Below are positions 44,050 through 56,268 of a DNA stretch of 64,000 bases, piece after piece (position 1 is the first letter of the stretch; each line of letters begins with the position of its first letter). This DNA comes from Epiperipatus broadwayi. Lineage: Eukaryota > Onychophora > Udeonychophora > Euonychophora > Peripatidae. A program made the translations under genes and the position numbers. The notes beneath the pieces were generated by a model, which worked only from the letters and a program-made list of their open reading frames with translations, was not told the DNA's origin and ran no database searches. The stretch covers positions 830,001 through 894,000 of the forward strand of contig JAQFVV010000003.1 in NCBI GenBank assembly GCA_028023455.1, read 5' to 3'.

Positions 44050-46505
44050 TTTAAATATGTTATTTTGTAGTTTTTTACACTTGAGAAGTCTGTTTGTAGC
44101 AGTGAAACCATTGGTTATATTTCAGAATTTGTATATTTTAGGATTATTTTTTGTCTATTCAGTTTGATACATTGATTTTCATTAGCATGACTTTAATTAA
44201 TTATCAGCGACATTGTTTTATAATGCTGTTTTTCAATATAATCATTAGTAATATAAATTTAGTAATACATAAATAAAAAACAATAAAATAGAAAAAATGC
44301 AATAAAGATAAGAAAAAATTAGGCTTTTTTATAGTTATTAGAGACAGAAATTAGAAATTTGGCACAGATTTTATCATGAGATGAGAAATATAATTAATAG
44401 CTATATAATTACATATAGCAATGGAACCATAAATTTTCTCACTCATTGTAAAGCTAAGAGAGAAACCAATCTAGTTCTCAAGCTATTTTCAGAAGTTGGA
44501 TAAAGAATGTGTTGAAGAGTAAAGAAATTTGTAGCATTACCAGGTAACATGATGGTCAGTGCACTAACCATAAAAAAATAAAATGATTAAAATATAATGC
44601 AATCTTTATCATTTGTGTGGGTATCATGCACCTGAGATACGATTATTTTTATACTTTAAACAGTATTTACAAAGGCTAGTTAAATCTTTAAATTACTAGT
44701 TTTCATTTATGAACAATAAAGAAAAATTAAAGATCCATTATGATTAAATTCACTGATTTAATTATATTTAACAGCATTTTTTTTTTCAAAAAAAATAAAC
44801 AAAAAAATGAAAAGCTTTTTAATTAAACTTTCCAATAATAACTTAATTTATATTTCATTATTATTAATTCATTTACATCGAAAGAGTTCAGTTGAAAAAT
44901 GTTTTTCACACACGTTAACTTCACATTTTGTTTACAAGAAATTAAAAAGAATGTAGATATTTAATACATCTTCTGTCTGCGATTTTTAATAAATAAAAAT
45001 TAATAATTGCTTGTATTGATGAGGACATCATGTGATATTCAAACACCAAACAGATAAACTTGGTTGAGTTTCATTTATTTGACCAAACTGTTGTTTGGTT
45101 TCACTTGCCTCAGCTAGAAATTGGCCTGTGAGCTTTTAGTTTTTAAGTCGGGCACTATCCTATTGTTCTAACTATTCAGGGCATTTTATTTACATATGGG
45201 TGCATTATATATGCAGTTCTTTGTCTGAAAAAAAGAAGTAATAGATAATAGAGTATTTAAATCAAGCAATAATATATTGCATGTTGTCATTATTTACCAA
45301 TCACTTAATGCAAATTATTCTAGCATCTTAATTTTAGAACTATACTGCAAACTTTAATGAGCTCTTAAAGAATAATTAAACAGTTTATTGCCCAGTTTTC
45401 ATAAAAAGCTCAATTACTATATGGGTTGTGGTTTATGACTTTGAATTTCACATTCTGCTATTCTATTATTACTCCAAAAACAGGCAGGGGAAGGTAATAA
45501 TCTGTATGAAGATAAAGCTGAATTAATTAAGCAAAAGACATAAATATTGTAGTGGTATAACAATGAAAAGTTGGTTGATTCTATAATGTAATCCATCTAT
45601 CTATACAGCTATTTCTGAATCAATGCATGTGTTACATAATTTAGTTATTCAATACAAAATATTATGGCAATACATGTTTGGATCATGAGTTATGACATGA
45701 AATGTGGCAATGGTTTGTTCTCGCTATTACAAAATCTTGTAAAACATTTCAAAACATTCACTATCATACACAAATAAATAAATTGAAACTGTCATATACA
45801 ATTTGAATGATTTTAAATGTATCATTATCAGATTTTCTCATTTTGAAACAAAATTTAATGTTAGCTATTGTTCCATTGAATATTAAGTTTTGAAACATGT
45901 CCCATTTCATATCATAATTTGTGATCCAAACATACTAGTGCATTAAACTTGTTATGGTAAATAAGTAAATTATATCCTGCATAACACATGCATGGAAAAA
46001 AAATCGTGCACCAGTCACATTACACTGAGAAACACTGTATCTTCTATTATATACTTTTTAAAAGTTTTAGGAAGATTCACATTTTTGTTAATGTGACTAT
46101 CTATTTATGATTTATTATATACAACCAAATCAAATTTATAAATGCCACAAAGCTAATTATATTCTATTTTACAAATTTTCTCCATCAGCTTCAACATCTA
46201 GGCATGCACTGTAAAATAAATATGGAGATGTATAAAGCCAAAGAAATTAGAGTAGTATGATTCAACTTTTATGAATTTTTACTGCTATTTACTAGGCTGC
46301 AAATCAATGGTATTATTTACTACTGAAAATGCCAGGCTAATATTCAATTGAATTTTATAAAAATGTTATTGTATGGATGGTCTGACTTATTAATTCATTT
46401 TTTTAAAAATTGAAATGAAAAATACCATCACATGGAAAAAATTTTAACAAATAAAGAAACTATCATTGATAACATATATATTATGATTTTTTAAAAATAA
46501 TTCCA
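44050..46505. other. AT-rich, probably intronic sequence
   Basis: No gene is recognised. A tRNA-like fragment at 44548-44572 lacks a B box. A minus-strand stretch at 45115-45185 has weak resemblance to SINE family 2. Both are left uncalled. Confidence 0.5.
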
Positions 46506-46509
46506 CATT

Positions 46510-46830
46510 GTAAAATTTGTGTAATTTAAAATTAAATTTAAAACATTTTTTTCTCTCATAAATATTAAATTATTAAAAATTTTAAAGCCGAATAAAAGGA
46601 ACTCACTTATTTGTAAGTCTACAACAATTAAAAATACTGCATAGGGGCTTTTAGTAAACAAGAATACAGAAATAAGGGGAGTTTATAATTTTAAAATAAA
46701 TTTAAAATTTATAACATTTTTTCACTTCATAAATCTTAAACAAGTGATTTTTTTTAAAGCTGAGTAAAAAAAAAAGCTATTTGTAAGCTTACAACAATTT
46801 AAAATTCTGTACAGTGGCTTCTAGGGTGCT
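46510..46830. repeat. Diverged tandem repeat, unit about 165 bp
   Basis: Two consecutive blocks share TTTAAAATTNAATTTA, ACATTTTTT, CATAAAT-TTAAA, TTTAAAGC-GA-TAAA, TTATTTGTAAG-TACAACAATT, AAAAT-CTG-A-AG-GGCTT in the same order. They start near 46510 and 46675. Divergence is substantial, so the duplication is old. Confidence 0.5.
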
Positions 46831-47264
46831 TATATTTACATTAATTGAATTATAATTCAATTTAAACAGAAAGAATTTACATCCTAAGTACATTTGCTAG
46901 GTTGTTGTAATAGCTTAACAATGTCTTGTTGAGTAGTGAAGATACTCTCAAACTAAAGCAGAAGATAGAGACTTTTAAAAAGATAAGAATGGCTGTCTTA
47001 TTTTTTGTACCTAAATTTAATTATATAGGCCAGTCTAAAGAATATTAGTTTGTGTGAAGATGCTTATTTATTCACTTTACATCCATTAATTTCTTTCTAT
47101 ATATTAATGTTCACAATATTTTTCAATTTACTGATATACTACAGATAAAAATATAATTGATTTTAAGTAACCCACTGCAAGACAAAAGTCTTTAACAACT
47201 CTCTAAAAGAGAATAATGAAAGATAAAGCATCATCCCCCAAAATATTCATATGGTAAGTGGGGA

Positions 47265-47281
47265 GGGTTGGGGGGGGGGGA
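47265..47281 (+). repeat. G-rich tract
   Basis: GTGGGGAGGGTTGGGG followed by more G (a run of about ten) is isolated in very AT-rich DNA. It could form a G-quadruplex on the + strand. It lies about 60 nt beyond the donor of the candidate exon at 47340, on the intron side. Confidence 0.45.
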
Positions 47282-47339
47282 TAAAAAAGAATAGGCTCTG
47301 ACAATTAGATGAAATAAAAATTCAAAATCTGTTATATAC

Positions 47340-47421
47340 CTGAAAACTTTCAAAATCTTAACTTGTATTTGACTCCCACATGGTAGGAATATGATATCTT
47401 TTTTCTGGTTTTTAGAGTTAT
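47340..47421 (-). CDS. Candidate internal exon, minus strand
   Basis: On the minus strand ACCATTTTTTATGACAG precedes and CAG|GTATAT ends an 82-nt segment. One frame is open throughout: two bases, then NSKNQKKDIIFLPCGSQIQV and KILKVF, then two bases (phase 1 in, phase 2 out). The same frame also has an ATG just inside the acceptor motif, so it could instead be a first coding exon (MTDNSKNQKK). Composition is richer in G and C than the flanks. The outgoing phase does not fit the exon at 40564 directly, so an unseen exon would lie between them or they belong to different transcripts. No domain is recognised. Confidence 0.35.
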
Positions 47422-47987
47422 CTGTCATAAAAAATGGTAAACTAGGAGCTCAATATCTCATCAGTGCATCACCCTTTCTTCAAGAATGTAATGATAAAAT
47501 CTTGGATTTGAAGAATTAAGATTAGTCCTTATATGACAAACATAGCTTGTGAAAGATACTCTGTTACACAGCAAATTACCTATCTCCAGTTAATAATGGA
47601 TTTTTTAATTTTATGAAAATAGAATGTATATTTGAAAAAAAGACTCAGTCTTGCTTGGTAATTTGTCAGCTATCTGAAAAAAATGTTTTAGTTTTATTTT
47701 GAACTTGAATCATATTAAACTGGTTAATAAGCTAACTATCATGTCAGACAAAAATTAAAACTATCTTAAATAATTTATTACAAAAACTGAGTAACTCCAA
47801 TTTTATTTCATAAAAAACACATCCTCTCACACAACACACACCCTAATTTCACTAGATTAGACAACTTGCATTTGTTTTGAAGCTATATATTTTTCCTTTC
47901 TTGTTAGTCTCTAGTTTAAGACTAGCCATAATTTATTTGCTGGCCAATCATGAATGATTAAATGAGCTGATATAAGCCAGATACCTA

Positions 47988-48105
47988 AAAAAAAATCTAA
48001 GCCTGCTTAGAATTTCATCTCCCTAAAAGAATTTATATGCTATCACCTAGACTTGAATGTCAGAACACGAGCATGATAAGCATATGTGCTAACTACCACA
48101 ATAAA
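47988..48105 (-). repeat. SINE-like family 2 copy (tRNA-derived), minus strand
   Basis: Minus-strand order: A-box-like TGTGGTAGTTAGCAC (48100-48086), B-box-like GACATTCAAGTCTAGG (48061-48046), and a tail AGCAGGCTTAGATTTTTTTT (about 48005-47985). The copy at 55969-56076 has the same order and the same tail (GGCAAGCTTAGAATTTTTTC). The A-to-B spacing of about 25-40 nt is right for a tRNA promoter. Confidence 0.55.
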
Positions 48106-48889
48106 GCTTGAGATTTCATTTATTTTTTTACATATAAATTTTATGCTAATCATGTCCATAAACTTGGAAACAAAATTAATATTTGTGTATATATTGCATG
48201 TTACATATATTTTGATTAAATTTTTTGCTTAAGTTAGATTTAAATGTTTGGGTTACATTTTAATGCAATATAGTTACAGCATCATGAGATTTACATCAAA
48301 ACTTAATGTATTCTAGCATCTATTTGTTATGTCTGGATTCCTCAAGCGAGCAAGTGGCAATCATTTCAAAAAAGAATCTGAACAAATATATAAATTAATT
48401 TAATAGAAAAATCATAGTGCACATAAGTTTAGAACAAATACTTAATAAAAACAGGTTAAATATTAATTATTCAATGATAGTAGATATGTAATGTCAGATT
48501 TAATTTACTGTGCAATAGTAACACATTTCTTACATAATTACAGTTTTTCCCAAAAGCTTACTAAAATTATAATCAAGACTGGTGTGGTCTTTAATATGCC
48601 TAGATCTCATTTGTGATCTTCATTTGAGATGTCACTGGTTTTAGAAGACTGTCCACGTTCTTTTTCATTTAAATGTTGTTTTTAGCATGACATGCTAATT
48701 TTCTTCTGCAGCTATTGGCTTAATTCTTTTTTTAATACTTTTCTGGAATTATCTTGAATCTTTCTAGGATTGACTTTGCTTTCTATTTGAAGACTTCTGT
48801 CTTAGGAATAACTAATTAATTTGTTAATTTATTTAATCTAACAACTTGATTACATACTTTTTAATTAAACATTTCTTTTTTTTTTTAGT

Positions 48890-50450
48890 TAATCGTTATA
48901 TTCTACTTATTATCGTTTTTATAGTTAATATAAATTTTACTTTATATAACTTTAAATATGAATATTTTTTACTTTAAAACATATATACTTTTCATTATAT
49001 TTAATATAAAAATTATATTATGACTATTAACTAAACCAGTATCTGTATGTTATCTGAAGGGAGATTCATTTATTAAATGAATACTACAACTAAATGATAA
49101 AATTTGATCAACATCTATGGAGTTTCTCATTGCTTTCTGCCTTCTTACAATTATTTTATCGTCTGCCTGTTTAGAACTATCTTCTCACCGTAAACTGCAA
49201 CAAATATCCGCACGAATACTATTTTTTTATTTGATTAATCAATGACTATCACTGAACAACAAATAAGTTTTGTATTTATATCTATGGACAGGGTATGTGC
49301 AAACTTTTTATTCTTAAAGGAAATTAAAAATGGCTTACTTTAAAAAAAAAAAAAAAATCTGTAATCAATCCAGTTATCCTTTTCACATTCTATTTCATGA
49401 TATTTACCAAAAGACTAGATTTTAGAAATTGCTCAATTAACGTTCGTAAGCAATTCTTTTATGAAAGTTTTCCTTGATAAACTTTTTGCTGTAGTTGTTG
49501 AATTATTCAAAGGAAATCGTAGCAGACACTAGGAAGAGTTCAACATGGTTTACTTCTTATTACCAACTGTCAATTTCTAGAGAAAAAAAAATATGAACAG
49601 GCGCCAGCAAGTCTCAAACTGGCTGAAATAAAAGGAGATTAACAAGATGAGAGTAGTTACCGACTGTCAATAAGATAAAGGAGCTTCTCACTCGAATAAT
49701 TAATATATAGACCATCTTAAATTTGTATGGAATTAATGTTAATAAATTATAATGAAATTTTTATATACATTATTTTAAATAAAAACAAATCGTATATATG
49801 TGGTTTAAAAAACAGATGATGCTTGAATGTCGTTTAATCCTCCCAACAAATGACTACAATTTATTACTATTAAAGAATATTTACTGAAGCTCATAAATTA
49901 CTTAAACGTTAGTGAGCCTTAGAAATGTGTTTACTGTAAGAATTACTGTAACAATTTGCAATAAGAAAATTATTTTAATCCAATAGATTATCATTATAAA
50001 ACAAAGTTGATATGAATTTTAATTGAACCTTCTTAGTAATATGCAAAACAAAATATTTTCAAGAATTAGTAAGAAGGTTTTCATTTTTTAATTTTATTTA
50101 CGCATCCCTTTGCAATTGATTTCCATAAATGTTTCCTTCATGTTAGCAAAATGTTTGTAATTAATATGGTTATTTTTATTTAATATTTATATACTGCAAC
50201 TATAAATGAATAACCCAATAATGGGATTAAAAAGTAATAGCATAATTAGTATAAAACTTAAATGATATTAAAGAAAAGAAACATAAAAAAATTCCAGAAC
50301 TCACTCACTCATTGAATACTGATCACAGAGCTGATTGAGGTAACTGCTTAAACATATATATAATTACTAGTATTGATGTGACAACATTCTATTGTTCATG
50401 AAGTACAGAAAAGTGAAATCCGCCCCTAAGGAATATGGTGCTAAACATGT
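48890..50450. promoter_or_regulatory. CpG-retaining segment, candidate host promoter
   Basis: I count roughly 17 CpG in about 1.5 kb here, against about 2-4 in the neighbouring 1.8 kb on the left, and they are spread through the segment (for example at 49160-49215, 49441-49446, 49601, 49661 and 50421). In a CpG-depleted genome this suggests a stretch kept unmethylated. On the minus strand TTTACG|GTGAGA at about 49190 could be a first donor, and a strong acceptor (CTCCTTTTATTTCAG) ends at about 49623. It lies upstream, in minus orientation, of the exons at 47340 and 40564. The promoter role is inference. Confidence 0.3.
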
Positions 50451-50871
50451 GCCCTTAGTGATGTATTAATAACACATGGTTTAAGTAGAAAATTACTATT
50501 CATCAAAAGAAAAATAAGAGAATGAGGGTTTTCTGAAGATTAAATGTCAATAAAAAAAACTGCTACATTACTCATCATAATATTCAATTTTTTTCACAAA
50601 ATTTGACTTTTTCTTAAATTAACAATGTTAATACTTCTTCTTACTCCCATAAACAATAATCAAAAGAAATTGGAAAAATATAAATCTGCCTAATGATTGT
50701 TTATTGATGTAACATTATTCATTTAAAATTACACTTGTTTGTAGTTAGAACAGGAGTAAAAGAATGTTAAAATTTGGGATTTAAATAACTTGAATGATGC
50801 ATTTTATCTTCAGATTTAATTAAAATGTGTATATCATAGAGAAAATAAAGTTTAATCTCAAATTTTTGGAT

Positions 50872-51870
50872 AATTGCAAGGAAATCAAGTCATACATTAT
50901 GTAACTTAATTTAGTAAGCTTGTACTACAAATGTTATATAATGAGCATACTAATAGCTCTTAACAAGCTTTTCCAAATATTCCTATCCTCAGACCAGTTT
51001 CTAAGCTCTGGTTGTCTTCAGTGAGGCACTAGGATATTCAGGCATTATATTTAAAAATACCAGATCAAGTCTTAGCATTTATCTAACACTAACTATTAAG
51101 TAAAAAAATCATGAATTTTTCAGACATCCATATGTCTTTAAATTCAGCTATCTAACTTAAATAGCCATATAGGACTGAATTATGCTCAGATACACCATAT
51201 ATTAATAGCTGTAGCAATATAAAATCATCAAAGCTTCAGGAACAAAACAATAATTGCAAGGAAATCAAGTCATACATCATGTGACTTAATTTAATAAGCT
51301 TGAGCTACAAATGTTATATAATGAGCATGCTAATAGCTCTTAACAAGCTTTTCTGAAAATTCTTATCCTCAGACCAGTTTCCTAACTCTGGATGTCATCA
51401 GTGAAACACTAGGATATTCAGGCATTAGATTTAAAAATACCAGGTCAAGTCCCAGCATTTATCTAATAGTAAACTAAAGTAGAAAATCTGAAATTTTCAC
51501 AGATTCATATGTCTTCAAATCCAGCTAACTTGATTTCTTTGCAACTGTTGTTTTGCTCTTGAGACTTTGGCAATTTTATATTGTTAAAGATATTAATATA
51601 TATGGCATCTGAACTTAGTTCAATCCTATATGGCTATTTAAATTTCATAGCTGGATTTGAAGACATATGGATGTCTGAAATTTTCAGGATTTTCTACTTA
51701 ATAGTTAACTATAAGATAAATGTTGGGGCTTGACCTGGTATTTTTAAATCTAATGCCTGAATATTCTAGTGCCTCACTGGCAACAGCCAGAGCTAGAAAC
51801 TGGTTTGAGGACAGGGTGTTTGGAAAATCTTGTTAAAAGCTATTAGCATGCTCATTATATAACATTAATT
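50872..51870. repeat. SINE-like family 1: two tandem copies plus one inverted copy
   Basis: Copy A (50872-51249, +) and copy B (51250-51533, +, truncated) are head-to-tail with the same start (TAATTGCAAGGAAATCAAG). Copy C (about 51542-51870) is the reverse complement and abuts B, so B and C form a large palindrome with arms of roughly 230-280 nt. Each holds a tRNA-like part with an A-box-like GGATGTCATCAGTG and a B-box-like CAGGTCAAGTCCC (51441-51453 in B). The full unit is about 380 bp. Copies differ by perhaps 10-15%. Confidence 0.65.
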
Positions 51871-51999
51871 GGATAATATTTGAGAATAGTAAGAAAATTA
51901 CATTAATATCTTAGAAATTGGTGAGTTTTGAGAAGTGATGCCAATAATTTGAATTGGTAGTAACTTTTTGACTTGTCTTGGGACTCATGACTTTAAATT

Positions 52000-52314
52000 A
52001 TGGAAGCTGGTACATTTTCTTTGCCTGGTAATGTCAATAGAATTTTGTCATTTTGTAAATGTTTCTGTATTAATTCCAATTTGTACTTTAAAATTTCAAC
52101 TTTTTATAAATCACATTATGAATGTTTAATGCAGTATGCAGTTCATGTCTATAAAAAACAATTTCAGAAAGTTATGTCTTTCTTTTGTTATATCAAAATG
52201 CAAGCATCATTTCAAATTTCTATGATCACTTTCAGAATAAAAAAGATTAGATCTTTAGCAGTGTCAATTGTATATTGGTTATTATTAGGATTTCTCCATG
52301 AATGTTTTCAATAA
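52000..52314 (+). CDS. 104-codon ORF, unassigned
   Basis: ATG to TAA, with the peptide beginning MEAGTFSLPGNVNRIL and ending YWLLLGFLHECFQ. It is long for DNA this AT-rich and has a mixed composition (Cys, His, Gln, Lys, Met), unlike the Phe/Ile-only ORFs elsewhere. Overlapping AATAAAT motifs at about 52311-52331 follow the stop. I recognise no domain and see no neighbours that would suggest a role. It may be a fragment of a mobile element or chance. Confidence 0.2.
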   Translation: MEAGTFSLPGNVNRILSFCKCFCINSNLYFKISTFYKSHYECLMQYAVHVYKKQFQKVMSFFCYIKMQASFQISMITFRIKKIRSLAVSIVYWLLLGFLHECFQ

Positions 52315-52319
52315 ATTTT

Positions 52320-53834
52320 AAATAAATAAATAATCAAATTGATTGCTGTTTAGGAAGCCATGTGATACTTCTGTACTATAAAGTAATAAGATTAACTCTC
52401 AATAATGATGCCTTTAGTCCTAAAGTCCTCTAATATTCTCCAAATGCATTAAATGAAGCAGGTTTTAGCTCTAAATACAATTCAGTTATTATAATTCAAA
52501 ATATTTCACAGTTATTATTTAAAAGATAAGATGTCTATGTATATTTTCAATATCACATATAATCAAATATTTGCAAATCTTTTATATTTTTTATTTTTAA
52601 ATAAACTTGATAACAGAACATAAGCAAATAATTCTATAAGATCTTACATCAAGATTTTATATATTTTAAGAAAATTTTAAGACCCTAATGACTAGATTTG
52701 TGCAAAGTTACTCCATCATTATCATTATTGGGTTTTGGCAAGATTTATACATTGCTAGTGATATAACAAAGCTCCAATTTGAAATCGTTTTTTCATCGAG
52801 AACTTCATGAATCTCAGAAAAGTTTGTCACAATTTCAAGTTCTCTACTTTAATCTGCATTTTTTTTAAAAATAAAATAAATATTATATTATACATCAAAA
52901 AAAAATACTTGATCAGGAATATAAATTCAAGTAATGCAAAAAAACCCACACACATTTGCATGCAAGAGACTTCTAATAAATTAAAATTCAAAAGTGTGAG
53001 CTTATATTATTAAGTGAAGTATTACTCTCAACAATAGTATTTTTATGTCTTCATCTAGTTTAATGGAATAAACAGAAAGCAAAGAGTATTTCTTGTTTTA
53101 CAGTTTTAATACTATCCATGTGGCAAATGTTGTGATAAAATGAAATTTGAGAAATGATTAATCAAATGAAAAATAATTTATTTACATGGTGCTTATTCTC
53201 AGAACCACAGTAAATTAAGATTTCACTATATATATATATATGCTTTTAAGTATTTTTTTCCAGCAAGTTTTTATGAAATGTGAACCACAAAACTGTAAAC
53301 ATTAAAAAAGCATTTACTCATGAAACAGTATGGTCATTCTACATATAAAAATATAATGCTGAAGAAAAAAATAAAATGTTAACAAATAATAAAAAAATAT
53401 TGATTTAAAATTAATATGCATGTACTTAAAAGATAGAAATGTGGTTATGCAATTTTATTGCCACAATTAGTATAGAGAAGGATGACTGTTGATGCAAAAA
53501 GCTAAGATGGAAAAAAAATGGAAATAGAATAAGACTAGAATAATGAAAGATTAATTTAGACATGTAAAGGAAATGTCAATTCACATAAAAATTAACTGTC
53601 AAAAAATATTCTAAATTTTAAATATTAAAATTCTTTTAATATAAATATCTTATTTTGTTTAAACTTCTAAAAAAAATAAATAATAATATTTAGAAAATAC
53701 ACTATATTAATCATAAAGTTATTCACATGTATACAGAAAGAGGGTGATTATTTTCTTGCTGCTATAAGAAGGATATTTCAGTTGTGAGTTTTTAATCATT
53801 AAAGATATTTTAAGTACCACAATTTTATTTATTA
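52320..53834. other. AT-rich sequence without recognised genes
   Basis: No repeat family or exon is recognised. A short (AT)n tract lies at about 53227-53241. Confidence 0.5.
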
Positions 53835-53937
53835 TTAATTAAGTCCAGGAGCAAAGTGCTTCCTGATTTGGGTGGCTAGTTGTGTTTGCTGTCCTACCAA
53901 AAAATATGATGGGTTTGTTTGAAAATTTCTCAAATAC
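53835..53937 (-). CDS. Possible terminal exon or repeat remnant
   Basis: On the minus strand an acceptor-like ATATATTTAG precedes a GC-richer segment with two overlapping open frames. One reads YLRNFQTNPSYFLVGQQTQL, then ATQIRKHFAPGLN and stop; the other reads VFEKFSNKPIIFFGRTANTT and stops at about the same place. AATAAA follows directly. Two open frames in such a short segment make coding by either uncertain; an old repeat fragment is equally likely. Confidence 0.2.
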
Positions 53938-55968
53938 CTAAATATATTACTGAACTTTATTGTAAACTTAAACTTATGAGATTAGAAGATTAGTTAAATG
54001 ATTGTTATTCAATGAGTTTCATATTTTAAAAGGCTTTTTCAAAACTTTCCATAAATATATTTTGTATAAATTTTGATATATAATGCTATTTTAAATATAA
54101 ATAAATTAAAATGAAAATATTAGTATTCTTTGCAAGATTTTAAATAATATATATTGATAAAGTAACAAATTCTTATGCCACAATTCAACCTGCCACTTTT
54201 GCTCTTCATTTCCTTAGTGAGTACTTGATTATCTTTATGGATCATATTTTATAATCTTGATAAAAGAAAAAAAATAATGTTGAGCAAATTAATATCTACA
54301 AAAAAAAAACACACTAAAAAAAAAACAACAACGTAATTTTAGAAAAAAAAAACTATAATAACTCCATCACTGAAATATAATATAATTAAGGCAATACTAT
54401 TTATAAAGAAAATATATATATATATATTGATAGTTTCTAAATGTTAATAATCTTTGTCAAAGACGATTGTTCCATCAAAAAGGAGATTATAGTTAATGTT
54501 TTTAATGTTTATCTGTGCATAAAGCAGTACTAATATATCTTTTGTAATTTTAAATATCATTACATATCATTGCTGCTAAAAAATTTCTTTATTTTTTTAA
54601 TCAGTAAAAGATATTTTCAAACCATATTACAGGTTTCTGTGTTGAATTACCATTGTAATTGTTTAAAATGTTTCTATAGGGCTTCTTATTTTTAAATGGA
54701 TATCTTCTGCTTGGAAATAAAATATTAATAAGTGTGGCATGTTAATATTAAATTGTATTCCAAGCAATTTTGAAATAAAAGATACAATTTTAATTTTTGA
54801 ATTCACAATGCAATCAACCACTTTCGCTATAATAAAACATTACAAAAAATATGTTACTGTTTTTTTTAAAATGTGTAGAGTAGCTTGAATTTTATAAAGT
54901 TAACATCATTTAAGCAACATTATCTTCCTGCATTTTATTTAATGAAATTAATGATGAAATGCAAAAGATATACTGCAATTTTAAACAAATGGAGTGAAAA
55001 AAATATATAAAGTTAATAATAGATTTTACTTATAAATTTATTTTGAATTATAGAGAGAGTCATATTTTTATGTGTATAATTTTAAATTTAAATCCTATCA
55101 TTAGTATGTTCTACATATTAAAAATGTATATCTAGTAATTCTATTTTTTCATTAATCATTTGTGATAATTTCTTACGATTTACATTTTTTAAAGTTAATT
55201 TATTAAAACAATTGCATTATATATGTACATGTTCATGGTAAGAACAATATAATATTTACTTTTATCCATAATTTTGGATTATTACGTGAAGGCTTTTAAC
55301 CAACTAATATGGACGTGAGAGAGTTACTGTACTTAATTTTATGAAATTTTGACTTCTCTTTTGTCAATTATCTTCTGTTTCAGGTTTTCATTTTTATTAT
55401 TTATTCAACTATTATCTTTTTCTTTATTTTTTATAATTGGTTAAAAGAAAAAAATCCAATTATTTGAATAAAGGTGATTGTCACAAGGACGAATGAAACA
55501 CGAAAATTAAATATAAAAAACTTTATGAGTTAATGTTTTGAAATATTATATAACATTGATTATAATGTTTGCAATTTAGAGTTCTACATATATATTAAAA
55601 TATTAAATACTGTACTGTGCTTACAAGATTAAAAATTGAAAATTTTATATCTATCATGCCTCTAGTTATAATGGAATTAATTATAAAAAGTCAGTATTAT
55701 AAATAAAATTTAGATGGAGAGTGGGGGGATATGTTTAACTTATTTCATGAACAAACTAATAAATTTGTTTATGCTAAGTTGAATTTAATTTTTTTTTTTT
55801 ACTTTAGAAATAATTAACTAAGATCTGTTAAGTTTTTGATGTTATTTCATTAAAAAAATGTTTTGTTAAAAATAAATTAATGTTACTTTTTCTTGTCTAA
55901 TGGTTTTATATTTTAATCAAAGTTAAACAAAAAATTAATGCATTCGATTATATTTTTATATATTAGAA
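53938..55968. other. AT-rich sequence without recognised genes
   Basis: Contains poly(A) and poly(T) tracts, for example at 54300-54350, and a short (AT)n at 54414-54427. No gene is recognised. Confidence 0.5.
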
Positions 55969-56076
55969 GAGCTCATGGGATAGTTGATGTACATCTGCCT
56001 GCCATATCCTTGACCTAAGATTCAAATACCTGGAATATAAATATTTGTGATTCCAGGCAAGCTTAGAATTTTTTCA
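55969..56076 (+). repeat. SINE-like family 2 copy (tRNA-derived)
   Basis: GAGCTCATGGGATAGTTGATG (A-box region) is followed about 40 nt later by AGATTCAAATACC (B-box-like, 56018-56030) and by a tail GGCAAGCTTAGAATTTTTTC. The same order and tail occur in the minus-strand copy at 47988-48105. Confidence 0.55.
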
Positions 56077-56204
56077 AAAGTTCTCTGTATAAATAATCAA
56101 CCTAGAATACAATTATTGATTAATAAAGAGCATTTAGCTATTCTTAACTAAAGAACTAAAGAATAAAATAACTAAAAAAAAACAGTTTTTTTTATCTGTC
56201 ATTT

Positions 56205-56268
56205 ATATATATATATATGTATATTGTAGACAGTATATATATATATATATATATATTGTAGACAGTGG
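56205..56268. repeat. (AT)n array with duplicated TTGTAGACAGT
   Basis: ATATTGTAGACAGT occurs at about 56221-56234 and again at about 56252-56266, each time after an (AT)n tract. It is a local duplication that includes the microsatellite, like those at 24746 and 35994. Confidence 0.65.

Noticed and set aside
44548-44572. tRNA-like GATGGTCAGTGCACTAACCAT
   Set aside because: No B box and no family match; too short to call.
48560-48720. Minus-strand frame reading NEKERGQSSKTSDISNEDHK
   Set aside because: Looks protein-like, but it is bounded by stops on both sides with no good acceptor; chance cannot be excluded.
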